From Hofstenia miamia (lineage: Eukaryota > Xenacoelomorpha > Acoela): a stretch of 64,000 bases of DNA. Location of the stretch: assembly GCA_004352715.1 (NCBI GenBank), contig SCFE01000104.1, forward strand, positions 1,085,014-1,149,013. The letters run 5' to 3'. Below the pieces are notes generated by a model, which was given only the letters and a program-made list of their open reading frames with translations, did not search any database and was not told where the DNA came from. Made by a program: the position numbers and the translations under genes. Of the stretch, positions 1 through 10,394 are shown piece after piece (positions within the stretch are counted from its first letter, which is position 1; each line of letters begins with the position of its first letter).

Positions 1-1572
1 TTGTACAGTGCGTAAAAGCACTGCCGGCGTTTCATGTACAAGTACATGATCATTCATAACGTTATCCCTTATAGAATCAAATGCCAGTCCCAAAAAGCGG
101 TCAAACATTTTGGTACCTCCTGGCAGGTACATCAATTGTTCAAGTACATAACGTTTAAGTAATGCATGAACATCATCAATAGTAGCGTTATCCCTGATTA
201 ATTTGGCTTTGACAAAGCTATGTTTTAATGAAGGTACTGCAAAAAGGTCTAACTCAGTCTCAAAACGGCCCATGCTTAATACCACATGTACTAGGAACTT
301 AAAGGGATTTAGCGGTGTAATGTTTGAGTATACTGGTATAGGAATAGCCGTTGGATACTCGCAATTAGGATAAACAAACCGTGCCCATAGTTCCCCATGC
401 CTATTATGTATTGCTGCGGGCAAATAATCATCATTTAGTAGACCAGATTGCAGTATATCTAATGCTTGCGGTGTGTGAGAAAAATCTACACACTCTATAA
501 ACTTTGCCAAAGCACTGGGGCGAATTTGTATGACGCGCCCACACCCGTCAATCCACGCGCATTTCAGAATATCCCTGTCTAGATACTTTTCATGCACAGA
601 AAGACCTTGCCCCGTACGGAATTTCGACATGTTCCCCAAAGCAAACCAGCACAGATAATCAGCAAGATTATCAATGAACAATAATTCCGGAGGTCTAACT
701 GAGAAAAGCGTCACGTTATCCATTTTCACCCTGCTGGCTAGGTGATCCTTTATAATCAAAACTTGGTTGTCGGTAAATTGTCTATGTTGTGGCAAAGCCA
801 GAACATCCCGACGGGCCCGGACGGGCTCAATAAGACCTTGGACAGTAAGAATGTGAGCTGACGAATCAAACTGCACACTTTTCTGTCTCATTTCAATTGT
901 TTCTGTTGAGATTTTTATAAATTGGACGCCTGGGTGGACAATTTCTAGACCCAATGACATCCAATACATCTTTGTGATGGGCAACAAAGATGCCATTTCC
1001 CGAGATGGATCGCGTTCCATCTTTTCATTCATTTCTTTTTGAGCATTAATGCGAGCACCAGTAACTTTGGTGTTGTGCAATCCATCAGCCTCCACTTCCA
1101 GTTCATCTTGCTTATCCCCGCTTCTAATATGAACCATAGCTTGTTCATCGAAGCCAGCGACATATTTTGCAACATACCGTGACGCCAGACATACATCTGT
1201 CAACTGCAAGTTTTGACTGGACAGAGTTGCAACAAACAACCGTGCATTACATGGACTCCAGTTTTCCCTTTTCTGAGCTGGATAATGCCATTTTGCAGGC
1301 AAAATCTCTTTATTCAAATTTCCTTTTTCGTCAGTAAGCCCAATGGCTTTCAGTACTGCAATTGCGTCTGCAGTGTGGTTAACATTTATTTCTTCCACAT
1401 AATAATCAGATGACGGCATGTGTCTGGGCACTCTACACACTTTTTCCCCATTCACTGTCCGTTTATGACAACGATAGCCGGAATTCTCACAACTATGTTG
1501 TTGAATTATTGCTGCAGCTTCATAAGCTTCCAAATATTGACCATGATTTGTAATACGGCCTTCCCCATGCAT
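1..1572 (-). CDS. Helitron-like replication (Rep) protein, 3' end cut by window edge
   Basis: Reading the minus strand from an ATG at 1572, preceded in frame by TAA, the frame stays open for 524 codons to position 1. Such a length is very unlikely by chance in DNA this AT-rich. Residues about 26-51 hold a Cys/His cluster (HSCENSGYRC, then EKVCRVPRH). Residues about 131-140 read SRYVAKYVAG, so two tyrosines (Y133, Y137) sit three residues apart, as in the Y2 motif of Helitron HUH endonucleases. The Helitron Rep family nicks DNA during rolling-circle transposition. The local G+C is higher than in the neighbours. The assignment rests on motif layout only; another large eukaryotic DNA transposon or viral replication protein is possible. 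The helicase part would lie outside the window. Confidence 0.5.
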   Translation of the reverse strand, partial: MHGEGRITNHGQYLEAYEAAAIIQQHSCENSGYRCHKRTVNGEKVCRVPRHMPSSDYYVEEINVNHTADAIAVLKAIGLTDEKGNLNKEILPAKWHYPAQKRENWSPCNARLFVATLSSQNLQLTDVCLASRYVAKYVAGFDEQAMVHIRSGDKQDELEVEADGLHNTKVTGARINAQKEMNEKMERDPSREMASLLPITKMYWMSLGLEIVHPGVQFIKISTETIEMRQKSVQFDSSAHILTVQGLIEPVRARRDVLALPQHRQFTDNQVLIIKDHLASRVKMDNVTLFSVRPPELLFIDNLADYLCWFALGNMSKFRTGQGLSVHEKYLDRDILKCAWIDGCGRVIQIRPSALAKFIECVDFSHTPQALDILQSGLLNDDYLPAAIHNRHGELWARFVYPNCEYPTAIPIPVYSNITPLNPFKFLVHVVLSMGRFETELDLFAVPSLKHSFVKAKLIRDNATIDDVHALLKRYVLEQLMYLPGGTKMFDRFLGLAFDSIRDNVMNDHVLVHETPAVLLRTVQ

Positions 1573-1575
1573 TTA

Positions 1576-2945
1576 GGTTATCCCTGGTGAACATGCTCTG
1601 TTATGAGCAGGAAACACGGTTTTGACTATGTGTACCACCTATTGCTGCTTCCCTGAGAGCAGTTTGCATTTCTAAATAGGAAATGCTTGTAAGGATGATT
1701 TCTAGGTGCTTGTACATTATTGCCTAATAATTTAGTTATATAGCGTAGTAGCTTTCTCAGATCCAACCGAAAATTTCAAAGACACACGATGTTTTGATAT
1801 TTCCTTGAAGAACCCTAATCTGTAATCACTATTAATTCGATTGGGAAAATACTGGTCTATGATTTAAAATCAAGGCCTCCGCCTGCTCATATCTAAAACT
1901 TTCACCCCAGTATTCAGAATTTGTAGAAATTGCGAAACTAGACATTCCAGAATAACCGCCTTCTTCCCGCAACATTTGATAAGTGTGGGACGTAGTCCCT
2001 GACCTCGTGCTTGGGCTAATCTATCAGAATGCTGTAGAGGCAAATTTCCCAAAACGGGATTTGGTGGTAAATGTATCATGCCTTGCATTCGCCCACCATC
2101 GCAATTTTCTGCACGTTAATAGACAAAGACCCCTTTCTTGTACAATTGCTACACACGGCCCTATTCGCCATTTATTTAAAAATTGTTGCTCCTTCAAGAA
2201 ATCAGGACGGATTCCGACAAGCCTATTTTCGAATTTCCCAAAATCTGGGATCCCATTGCATAAGTTTTTCAAAAGTACTATAAAAGGCACAGAGCCACAT
2301 TTTTCGACAAATTCGGTGCACCCGTAGGAGCAACTTACTGAGCATATATAATGCTTATTCAACCATTTTCGTAAATTCGCTAATTTTCCAGCATATGTAA
2401 TCGATTTCGCATTATTTATGACTTGCATCATATCAATAAAGTAAGCATTTGGCACATTTTCGTTTTGAAATTCTATATGAAGTTTAGATTTCATCAGAAC
2501 CCAAGATTTGCGTAATGTTAAGGGTAAGCATGCCCAAAACTCCCTTTTGTTATTTGTACTATTTACTAAAATATAGCAAATGTATGAGGGCCATGCACTA
2601 GCCCATTGTCCCGTATCACCACGGCTTTTGTAATTTTTGCATTCAGTGCAAAGTAAAGCGCTTTCTAAATTGTGTCTATTCCTGTTGTTAATGAAAACAG
2701 TTTCAGTTAAATCTAATGATGGAACTCTTAAACAATGTTCACAATGTGAAAAAAACTATTTTTGATGTGTCAGGCACATCTTCAATAAATGGCGTACTTA
2801 GACAATCCAACACGCTATTTGATCTGCTAGGCTGATCAGTAATATTTTCGTCATTTAATCCCGTAGGACAATCCAACGCATTTGATCTGCAACGGGGTAC
2901 CCTCAAAGTGAATAGCATCCTTAGAAATTTTGGCTCCAAGAGTGA
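1576..2945 (-). pseudogene. Broken upstream part of the Helitron-like gene (zinc-binding region)
   Basis: Several minus-strand frames read in series toward the Rep frame. The segment 2939-2739 ends ...SKIVFF. At a run of seven T it passes into another frame starting SHCEHCLRVP, with a second CTEC pair about 30 residues later (a CxxC...CxxC knuckle). That frame runs to 2024 and contains a further Cys cluster (CSVSCSYGC). A third frame (2088-1870) carries LAQARGQGLRPTLIKCCGKK, and 1860-1575 has stops and shifts. The same strand, adjacency and protein-like composition suggest these are pieces of one protein N-terminal to the Rep domain. At least three frame changes make it non-functional, or an intron-containing gene that I cannot resolve. 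Confidence 0.4.
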
Positions 2946-2949
2946 TATG

Positions 2950-4520
2950 AATCGAAGTTACTCTGTGCAAAATTTCAGAAATTTCTGACAGGTAGTGGGC
3001 TCAAACTTTTTCAGCACCACTTCTGTGGCATTAACAGTAAAACAGCAATCAGAAATAGTTCGGGTGTATTTCAGGAATAGTTAACTTTTTTCATCATTAA
3101 TTCGACATGCGCACAATGAGCATTTATCATCAGCATATTTGACCAAAGCCGCTATGCTTGAGAGATTTGTTGGTACCCACAGTTTACTTGTTGTGGTATT
3201 GTAGAGATGAATATTTTTTTAGTACATGTCCTTAAATAACGCTAATCGCATTTTTTGAAATTGAAAACTTTGAAGCAAAAACAATTCAGTTTATGTGATA
3301 TCCCCTTGAAATGATGCAATATTATTTCAGAAATGCGCTAATTTCTCATGATTATTAAAGATTTTACTTTCAGGTTGGTTTTATTAATTTAGAACCTGAA
3401 TTTAGCCCTAAAATTGTAATATTTAATAAAATTTTACATGGACTATTGCATTTTTAATCAATGATTTCTTGAATGGGAGATAACTGAAAAGTGACGATTT
3501 AGTAAGAAATGCTCTATATCTCAAATATAGAAGACATCGCTTTCGGACTATCTTTATTCATTTCATTGACAAAAATTATGACAGTAATTATAATGTTTGG
3601 TAATATCTTTTATGGGCTACTGTATTCATTACTAATCTTTGAAATGATAAAACTGAAACACAGTGAAGAAGCCCTTTCTATATCTCATTTTATATTGAGG
3701 ATATCGATTTTGAAATTGTTGTAGTTTTAAAACTAAAATTACATCTATAAATGTAATATTAATTAATAATGTACATGGATCACTGCATTTTCAATCAATG
3801 ACTTCCTAGAAATGATATTTTCTAAAAATATTGCATTCTTACTAGGTCTCCATTATAAATGCGTGCAGTTTTTGTAGCAACGTGCAATAATAGTATATCG
3901 TTAAAATTAGAAATTTCAAATGAAATAAGCTGATTATATATATTTTTTGTCCATATAAACTTACATATGCGCCGTTGTTATTTATAATGATAACTTAGGT
4001 TATGTAATTTTTAATAACAATAAAGGCACTATGTAAATTGTGGTTAACACGAAGTATGGACGACCCGAAGAAGGGTGCTATTTGCAAATAGTGGACCTAT
4101 GTATGGAATGCGATCAAATAATTTCAATGATTATAAAGATAAAATGAGCTTAAATTCTCATTTTCCTTGGTTTTTAGAGGTATTGTGATATGAAAAAGAA
4201 ATGCGTTTTTTCTATCATGAATTGATTGGTATCGCAATGCCATGATAATTGTCATGTTGTGACAGCTTTAGTTATTCATTATACTGTTATTCTTTTTACA
4301 AAAACTGTAAATTTTCGTTCTCCACTAAAAATATTGTTACAAAGCGCCAATATATTACGCGGTGTTACAACGCGCCAATATTTTACAAAAAAATCAATTT
4401 TCGTAATTTTTTAAGAATAAATAAAAAAACTTAAATTTTTTTGCAAAATATGTTTGGTAAGAGTATCGATATTGGTATGCATGAAAAAAGTTCGATAAAA
4501 TTGTTTGCTTCCAATTAGAA
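2950..4520. other. AT-rich DNA without recognisable gene
   Basis: Only short low-complexity frames are present. There is a weak internal similarity between about 3380-3500 and 3740-3840 (an 'aaattttacatggac..tgcatttt' type phrase occurs twice), suggesting decayed repeats. I see no RNA gene or conserved protein. Confidence 0.5.
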
Positions 4521-4529
4521 TAGAATTTC

Positions 4530-5300
4530 TCACTTGGTAACATAGTAAATTTCGACTAAAGAAGCACTCATATCAAATTTCTCATACGCACTAAACCCTG
4601 GTATGTTAATCTTCTGCTTAATGACTCCGTCTTCAACAGTTTTCATCAAATATGGTCTTGCTTCATTCTTTACTAATCCTTCATTTTTATACACGTATAA
4701 AGAGTTAGCTATTTGGCATCTTATTCGCTGTATATGCATAATAATTTGTTGTTCTAATGAGAATCGTTTGCTAGCTTCTGAACAATAATATAACTCAGTG
4801 TTGGAATTCCTAGATATTTATAATCTTATTAGAGCTCCTCTACCAAGAATATTATAAAACGTCTTTACAACTCTGTAAACTTCAGTAGGAGAAGGATTTA
4901 AGATCTTCATTGCCACCAAAGCTTGCTTATTAGCTTTTAACCAAGGTTTTAAGCCTTTTAACAGCTGAGCATTCCGACTTCCTTCTTTTTCGTAATTGGT
5001 ATCACTTTCTTCCCTATCAAAAACTACTATATCACAATTATTTTCAATCGGAAATGAAATGTAGTCTCCTTCATGTTTAATATTTGGATACTTTTCAGTA
5101 TTGAGGGAGGAGTGTTCATGACCTGCTCTAGATCCCCAGAATGAATATGAATGTACTGTTACTTTTTTAGTAACTTCCTGCAAGAAAAATTGTGTGAATC
5201 CTCCACTACCAGCACAGATGTCTGCCATATTATGAATTTCAGATCCTGATTTTTTAACCCGAAACCCGTAATTTCTTATTATAACCCGTAACGGGTTGAA
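4530..5300 (-). pseudogene. FtsJ-type RNA 2'-O-methyltransferase domain, decayed (possible endogenous viral element)
   Basis: One minus-strand frame runs through the ATG at 5228 and is interrupted only by a TAA at about 4818; the frame continues in phase to 4530. Motif I reads MADICAGSGGFTQ, the SAM-binding loop of the FtsJ family. The K-D-K-E catalytic tetrad can be followed: K in VKKSGSEIHN just upstream of the ATG, D in CDIVVFDREES, K in LVAMKIL, and E in RNSNTELYYC after the in-frame stop. These enzymes methylate the ribose of cap or rRNA nucleotides. The frame is open upstream of the ATG, so the ATG is internal to a once longer protein. The compact tetrad and the RNSNTE phrase look like RNA-virus cap methyltransferases, but cellular CMTR-type or other DNA-virus enzymes share the fold. 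No companion domain was recognised. Confidence 0.55.
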
Positions 5301-6880
5301 GTTTAAACCGTTTTGTTACAAAGTGTACCATTATCTTACAAACTATTGGCACAGTAATAAACTGATTAGCCATTATTATTTTAACAATAACACAACATGA
5401 AAGAGAAAATAACTTGTTAATTTTCTATTTTTACACGTATTTTCCTGAACACAATGCTAATTACAACATCACATCATTTTGATACGTTTCCTTTATTTTG
5501 ATTGACTACCACTAATACAGTTATACACACATTCCTTCTGTATATTTACTTAACATAATTCGATGCTGTTGCATATTTTCAATTAGGATAATCTCTTGCA
5601 GCAGTGTGTTTCATTGTGTCTACACAATGACATTTTTAAATGGTTTATGCAATTATTCATTTAAAGTAGACTTGTCATAAAAATGTGACGCGATCTATCT
5701 AAGCAATTTTTATTTTAAATCTAAGCAATCTGTTCTGTGTTACGTTTTTGTTGGATATCATAAATATTGAAATGAAATGGACAATACATATGAAACTAGT
5801 TAATATTGCATTAGTAATATGCATATTTTGGACATGTTCTAACCATAATCATGAAATTCCAAAAGAACTGATCCCACAATTCGTTGTTAATTGAAATATT
5901 TGAGAAGTTGTTTTACTTAAAAATTTTGTTCAAAATACACTCATGTTTAAAAAACAATATGAGAATATATTTAAACAATATTTACTTAAATAAATTTATG
6001 CTCCAATTGCAAATATTTTAAGTTATAACGAAGATCTTTTTCTTGGTCAAAACAAAACATTTATTTAAAACTTGCAATTTTTAAAAATGTCTTCTTGCTC
6101 TGTCTTTAGTCTTCGAATGTAGATATGTTTTATCAGGGAATTTTCTATAATACAAAAGGTAATCAGTAAGACTGCCTTTGTCACTACAACATTCCTTCAC
6201 AATGTAGGAATGAATCTACCGCCCAGATCCAACATCTTCCAAACTTTTTCGCATTCTTGTGGGAGGGAAATAATTTTTTCCCATTACTATTTAGAAAAAA
6301 ATATTGGCGATGTTCCTCCAAAAGATTTTGTTTTACAATTTTCCAGCACTGCTGGAGGAAGCGATTTCTTGCGAAGCTATTGTAGGAAGTTCTAAACTTG
6401 TTTGTTTTAGTGTAAAGAATTTATATGAAAGTGAGGGTAATTTAAATACTGGTAACATTTTGTACTGTACAAAATGTGCGTGTTTGTACGGAAAGAATTA
6501 CAATTAAGAAAAGCGATAAGGACTATGAAATTCATCGTCATTCATTATTTTACACAAAATATTATAAACTGCTGAGGATCTAATAAAAAAAAATATTCCG
6601 TATCAGCATTTTTGTTGAAATTCCGATAGAAGGAAAAATAAGTACACAACTTCGTAAAATTTGAAATTTATGATTTCAACTGAGGCCAAACCTAGCCCAC
6701 CACATTGTTAGCCTTCAGCACTTAGTGTTGGCCATTAATTTCCGACCACCAAGTTTGTTTTAGGTAAAACTAATATTTTTTTTATTTACTGAAATTTTAT
6801 TCAGATCATCAGTTATAAATTGAAACAAATATGTGAGAATGTTATTATAGTTGAAGTTTATTACAAAATTTACAGTTTGT
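5301..6880. other. No recognisable gene; small palindrome at 5283-5298
   Basis: AT-rich sequence with scattered short frames. A 15-base near-perfect palindrome (AACCCGTAACGGGTT) lies at about 5284-5298 with a related AACCCG phrase about 25 bases upstream. The plus-strand frame at 6210-6395 has ordinary-looking protein composition but matches nothing I know. Confidence 0.4.
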
Positions 6881-7140
6881 TCAGTACTTTGTTGTGCCAC
6901 CATTTCCTGCTTTGACAGATTTGATACGTCGAGGCATGGAATTTATCAGTGACCGACAGTATTCCAAAGAGATTTCTTTGCACCAGGCCTCACGAATAAC
7001 GTCTTTAAGATGATCTAGTGATGTTGGATTTCTTTTAGCCACAGCTGCCTTTAATTTAACGCAGCCAAGATTTGACATCCCAAGACTGATGACATGGGGC
7101 GCAATCGTGTTGAAATACAGTACACCTAGTTGTCATCCAT
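6881..7140 (-). pseudogene. Tc1-like transposase, C-terminal fragment
   Basis: The minus-strand frame 7078-6881 encodes a 65-residue piece with the Tc1 C-terminal signature: a short helix (EAWCKEISLEYCRSLINSM) followed by PRRIKSVKAGNGGTTKY, the conserved end of these cut-and-paste transposases. The catalytic DDE core is missing upstream, so this is a truncated relic. The same C-terminal pattern (YCRKLVESM...GGHTKY) recurs in the Tc1 copy ending at 35134. Confidence 0.7.
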
Positions 7141-7302
7141 TGGGGTACCTTTTCCTTGAGAATTTACAAATATTCCTTAGAGTTTACAGTCTTCCCCTGT
7201 TCTACAAAATAATTTGAACAACAAATCAGAAAGATAATTTTCAAAAAGTTTGAAAGATCACATTCATGTTTATAAAATGATGAATGGAAATTTTTCTCTT
7301 TA

Positions 7303-10300
7303 CTTACATGGCATAAATAAAAAAGATGGTTACTAGGTTGCTAACCAATTTGAAAATAAAAAATAAATAATGAACAATAGATTTTTTAGGCAAAATCAAA
7401 GTTGTACATTTTTGAAGCTGGTTTTTATGTCCCACACAACACACTGTGCTGTATAGTCAACAAAGTTTCTACACAACCCCTATTATAAATATAATATAGC
7501 TACTTAAAATTGACAAAATTTTCGCCAGAATTTAATATTAGTAGCTGGTGTAAATATAAGTTAAGGCAAGCTAACTACCTTGCTGAAGTAAATTTCGCTT
7601 CCTATGGTAAATCTTCATTAATTGGAAAGCCTTTGCTGAAATAGTTAAATGCGCTTCACCATAAATTTTAAAGTCTTTGTTGCATGACAGAAATTACAGG
7701 AATTTTTGCATCGTCTGCAACACACTTCTCGAATTCGTCTACGGTAATGTTGATTACCACACCCGCATGATGTCCAGATTCTAACCATAATAACAGGGCA
7801 ATGTGTTTTTGTAACATTAAAAGATCCCATTTGGCAACGGATTCATCATTTCTAAATGAAGCGATTACTTGATAATAATGATAAGAATGTTTCAATTTTG
7901 AACAGCCAAAGAATATTTGAATATTTTCATGGTTCTAGGAAAATGTCTTGAAGTCAAAAGCTTGTATAGATATCCACAATCTCAAATCACCACCAGTTAG
8001 GGAGTGTCTCTTTCTTCGCCTTCTTCACCACCACCTCTTATATTGTGTTATATCGTCGTCTAAACAACATATACATTAATCATAATAGTATATACGTAGT
8101 ATAACAATGAAGTTATTTATTGAAAATTACCCATTGGAATGGTTTTCGTGGCATAAAATGCCACGTATACTTCTTTATTTATAGTAACTACTTTGACATG
8201 CGAATTGGGATTCTTCTTTTCTTCATTTATGTAAGACGCGATTCCATTTGCAATCGATCCATCAATCCTAAGAAATTCATCTCAAACATTTCAGCAATGC
8301 AAGAAATTTTTCTTTTAAATTAATGCTTACTATTTATTAATTTTTTAAATATTTTTCATAAATACGGGAAGAAAATAAAATAATTTACTAAATTTTGAAT
8401 TTTCTTCAAAATTAATAGTAATTCGTGCAATAGATATGTACTTTATTGGTTTTTTTTGAAAAATGGTTCCACTGAGAACCAATTTCATAAATGTAGGCAT
8501 TTTCATAAGACCTAGGATCTCTGGTACCCCAGTGAGTGTTTTTGACCTCTATAGATTGCCAGAAGACTTCCAGCTTCAATACTTTCTTTTGCGAAAACTC
8601 CATTTCTTAATTATTAATATAAAAATATTCTAACCAGAAAATTCTTACCTTTAATTTCATTTATATAGTGCTTTTCTAAAAAATCGACATGTTTTTCAAG
8701 ATAAATATTTTCTTAAGGAATCTTCTTCCGTTTCATGTTATCAATTAATTGTGAAGCGTCACGCAGAAACAATTATATTGATTGTTACGTAACAATATTT
8801 AGCCAATTAAAGTGCTTGAATGTGTACAAAATATTACTGTCTAAATTCTGCATAGTAAGCCATCATTGGTTTGCAACACTGTAATTGGGACTTGTATTAC
8901 TTTTTTGTAAGGTTGGATATCTGAGAAAACACATAATTAATATTTTCATATTTACTGCCAGTTTTGTGTGATGGTTACCAATGTTACCTGATTTATAATA
9001 GGAACTTTTTCTTATTATATATTGATAAGAAAATATCATACAAATAATACTAAATGACAAAAGAGTGATTGCAAGCAAATATTAGAACACATTCATATAA
9101 ACACCAATATTTTTCTTGAATTTTTTATTTGTTCTTTTTATGGCAAGTGAATGTCTAGCAACTATGGAATCTTCATTTGAATGTAAACTTATATATTTTA
9201 CTGTAATTTTCAATTCTCAATTGAGCCCATACACTTCTTTCCTTATTCACCGCCCCTGCATAATAAATAGATTCACTTGCTGTAGCATCCAAGTACATGT
9301 TAACATATATATGCAAAATACTTATTATATAAAACAAATTAGGAATTTATTTATTTAATAGATCATGATATTTTGAGATATTTCTAAAATAGTTAAGAAA
9401 TAATGTAAAGCTTGCAAACTTTGCATTTTGTGAAGCTATTTTGTCAAATTTGCTTGAAAATAATAGTTTGACGACTTTAGAATAGTAATAAAATTGTTGT
9501 ATGCTTCAACAAAATTATTTGATAGATTTGAGACTGCTTTAATGAAAGTGGTTGCAAAACGACACAGGCATGTGCATGCATGTACATGTTATAGGTGAGA
9601 AACGTTGGACTTGGAATTTAAAAAGTTTCGTATAAAATCTAAATTTTCAATGAAAATTTGTTAATCTTTTCATCTAGTACTTTAGGCCACCATTACATTC
9701 TAGTACACATTTTCAACATCAGATTCAAGCTTGTTCACCAATAGATGGTTCCCAGTCTTACTTTTTTAAAAAATAAGCGTTTGTCAGTTTAAAATGGCAC
9801 AAGGCTGGTTAGTATGCAAATATGAAAAAATCACTAAAATATATATATATTACACCTATCTTGAAATAAAGGGAAATAAAGGGAAGTGTTCGAATTCAGC
9901 CTGAAATTATATTGTTTAGGCTAAATGCATTCAAAACATTGTTTGTCATCAGTGTGTTGTCAAGCTTCTTAAAAGTTTGAGCCTGGGAGGGTAGCGGTTA
10001 TAAATTCTTGGATCAAAATGCAAATTTAAGGAAGATTTTTAGGCAAAGCGTCTAAAATTATTTTTGCTTAAAAGTGAAAGCAGGAATTTACAAATTTTCA
10101 AATGTAAACATATTCTATACAGTTTTAGGCTTTCTTAAATTGATGTAACTTTGTTACCCCATACTGCGTTTAACTGAAATTTAAAAATTTTATTCATAAA
10201 AAATTATGTATTATGTATTCTTAATAGTATAATTAACAATTTATCTATGTACATCAGAATTAAAAATGAATTTAAAATTATTTAAATCAAATATTACTAA

Positions 10301-10366
10301 GAAATTCGGAATTTACATTTGATAAAAATCTAATCAATTCAATAAACTCACTATAAAAGGGGGGGG
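7303..10366. repeat. Copy 1 of a ~3.06-kb direct duplication
   Basis: The block starting CTTACATGGCATAAATAAAA and ending ACTATAAAAGGGGGGG recurs at 10395-13637 almost base for base (offset 3092, rising to 3271 after an internal duplication in copy 2). One substitution seen is GCAAGAAAT versus GCATGAAAT (about 8300 and 11392). The junction between copies contains a poly-G/poly-C inverted repeat and a single N. Confidence 0.95.
7640..7895 (-). pseudogene. Possible tyrosine-recombinase (Crypton-like) core fragment
   Basis: The 75-residue minus-strand frame contains LLWLESGHHAGVVINITVDEFEKCV, followed in another frame by HATKTLKFM. This resembles the box I region of eukaryotic tyrosine recombinases (an R-P-G-V-V-type phrase, a TxxEF phrase, then an HKT strand), with the box I arginine replaced by His. 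It is a short relic with at least one frameshift, duplicated at 10732-10987. It is distinct in sequence from the E1/E2 recombinases. Confidence 0.3.
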
Positions 10367-10394
10367 CAGCTGCCCCCTCTTGCCCCCCCCCTCN

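Noticed and set aside
3509-3724. Hydrophobic 71-codon plus-strand frame as a membrane protein gene
   Set aside because: AT-rich DNA commonly yields Ile/Phe/Leu-rich frames; no conserved feature or gene context.
10367-10393. Rho-independent terminator at the G/C inverted repeat
   Set aside because: Bacterial terminator logic does not apply; it is a transposon end or assembly junction.
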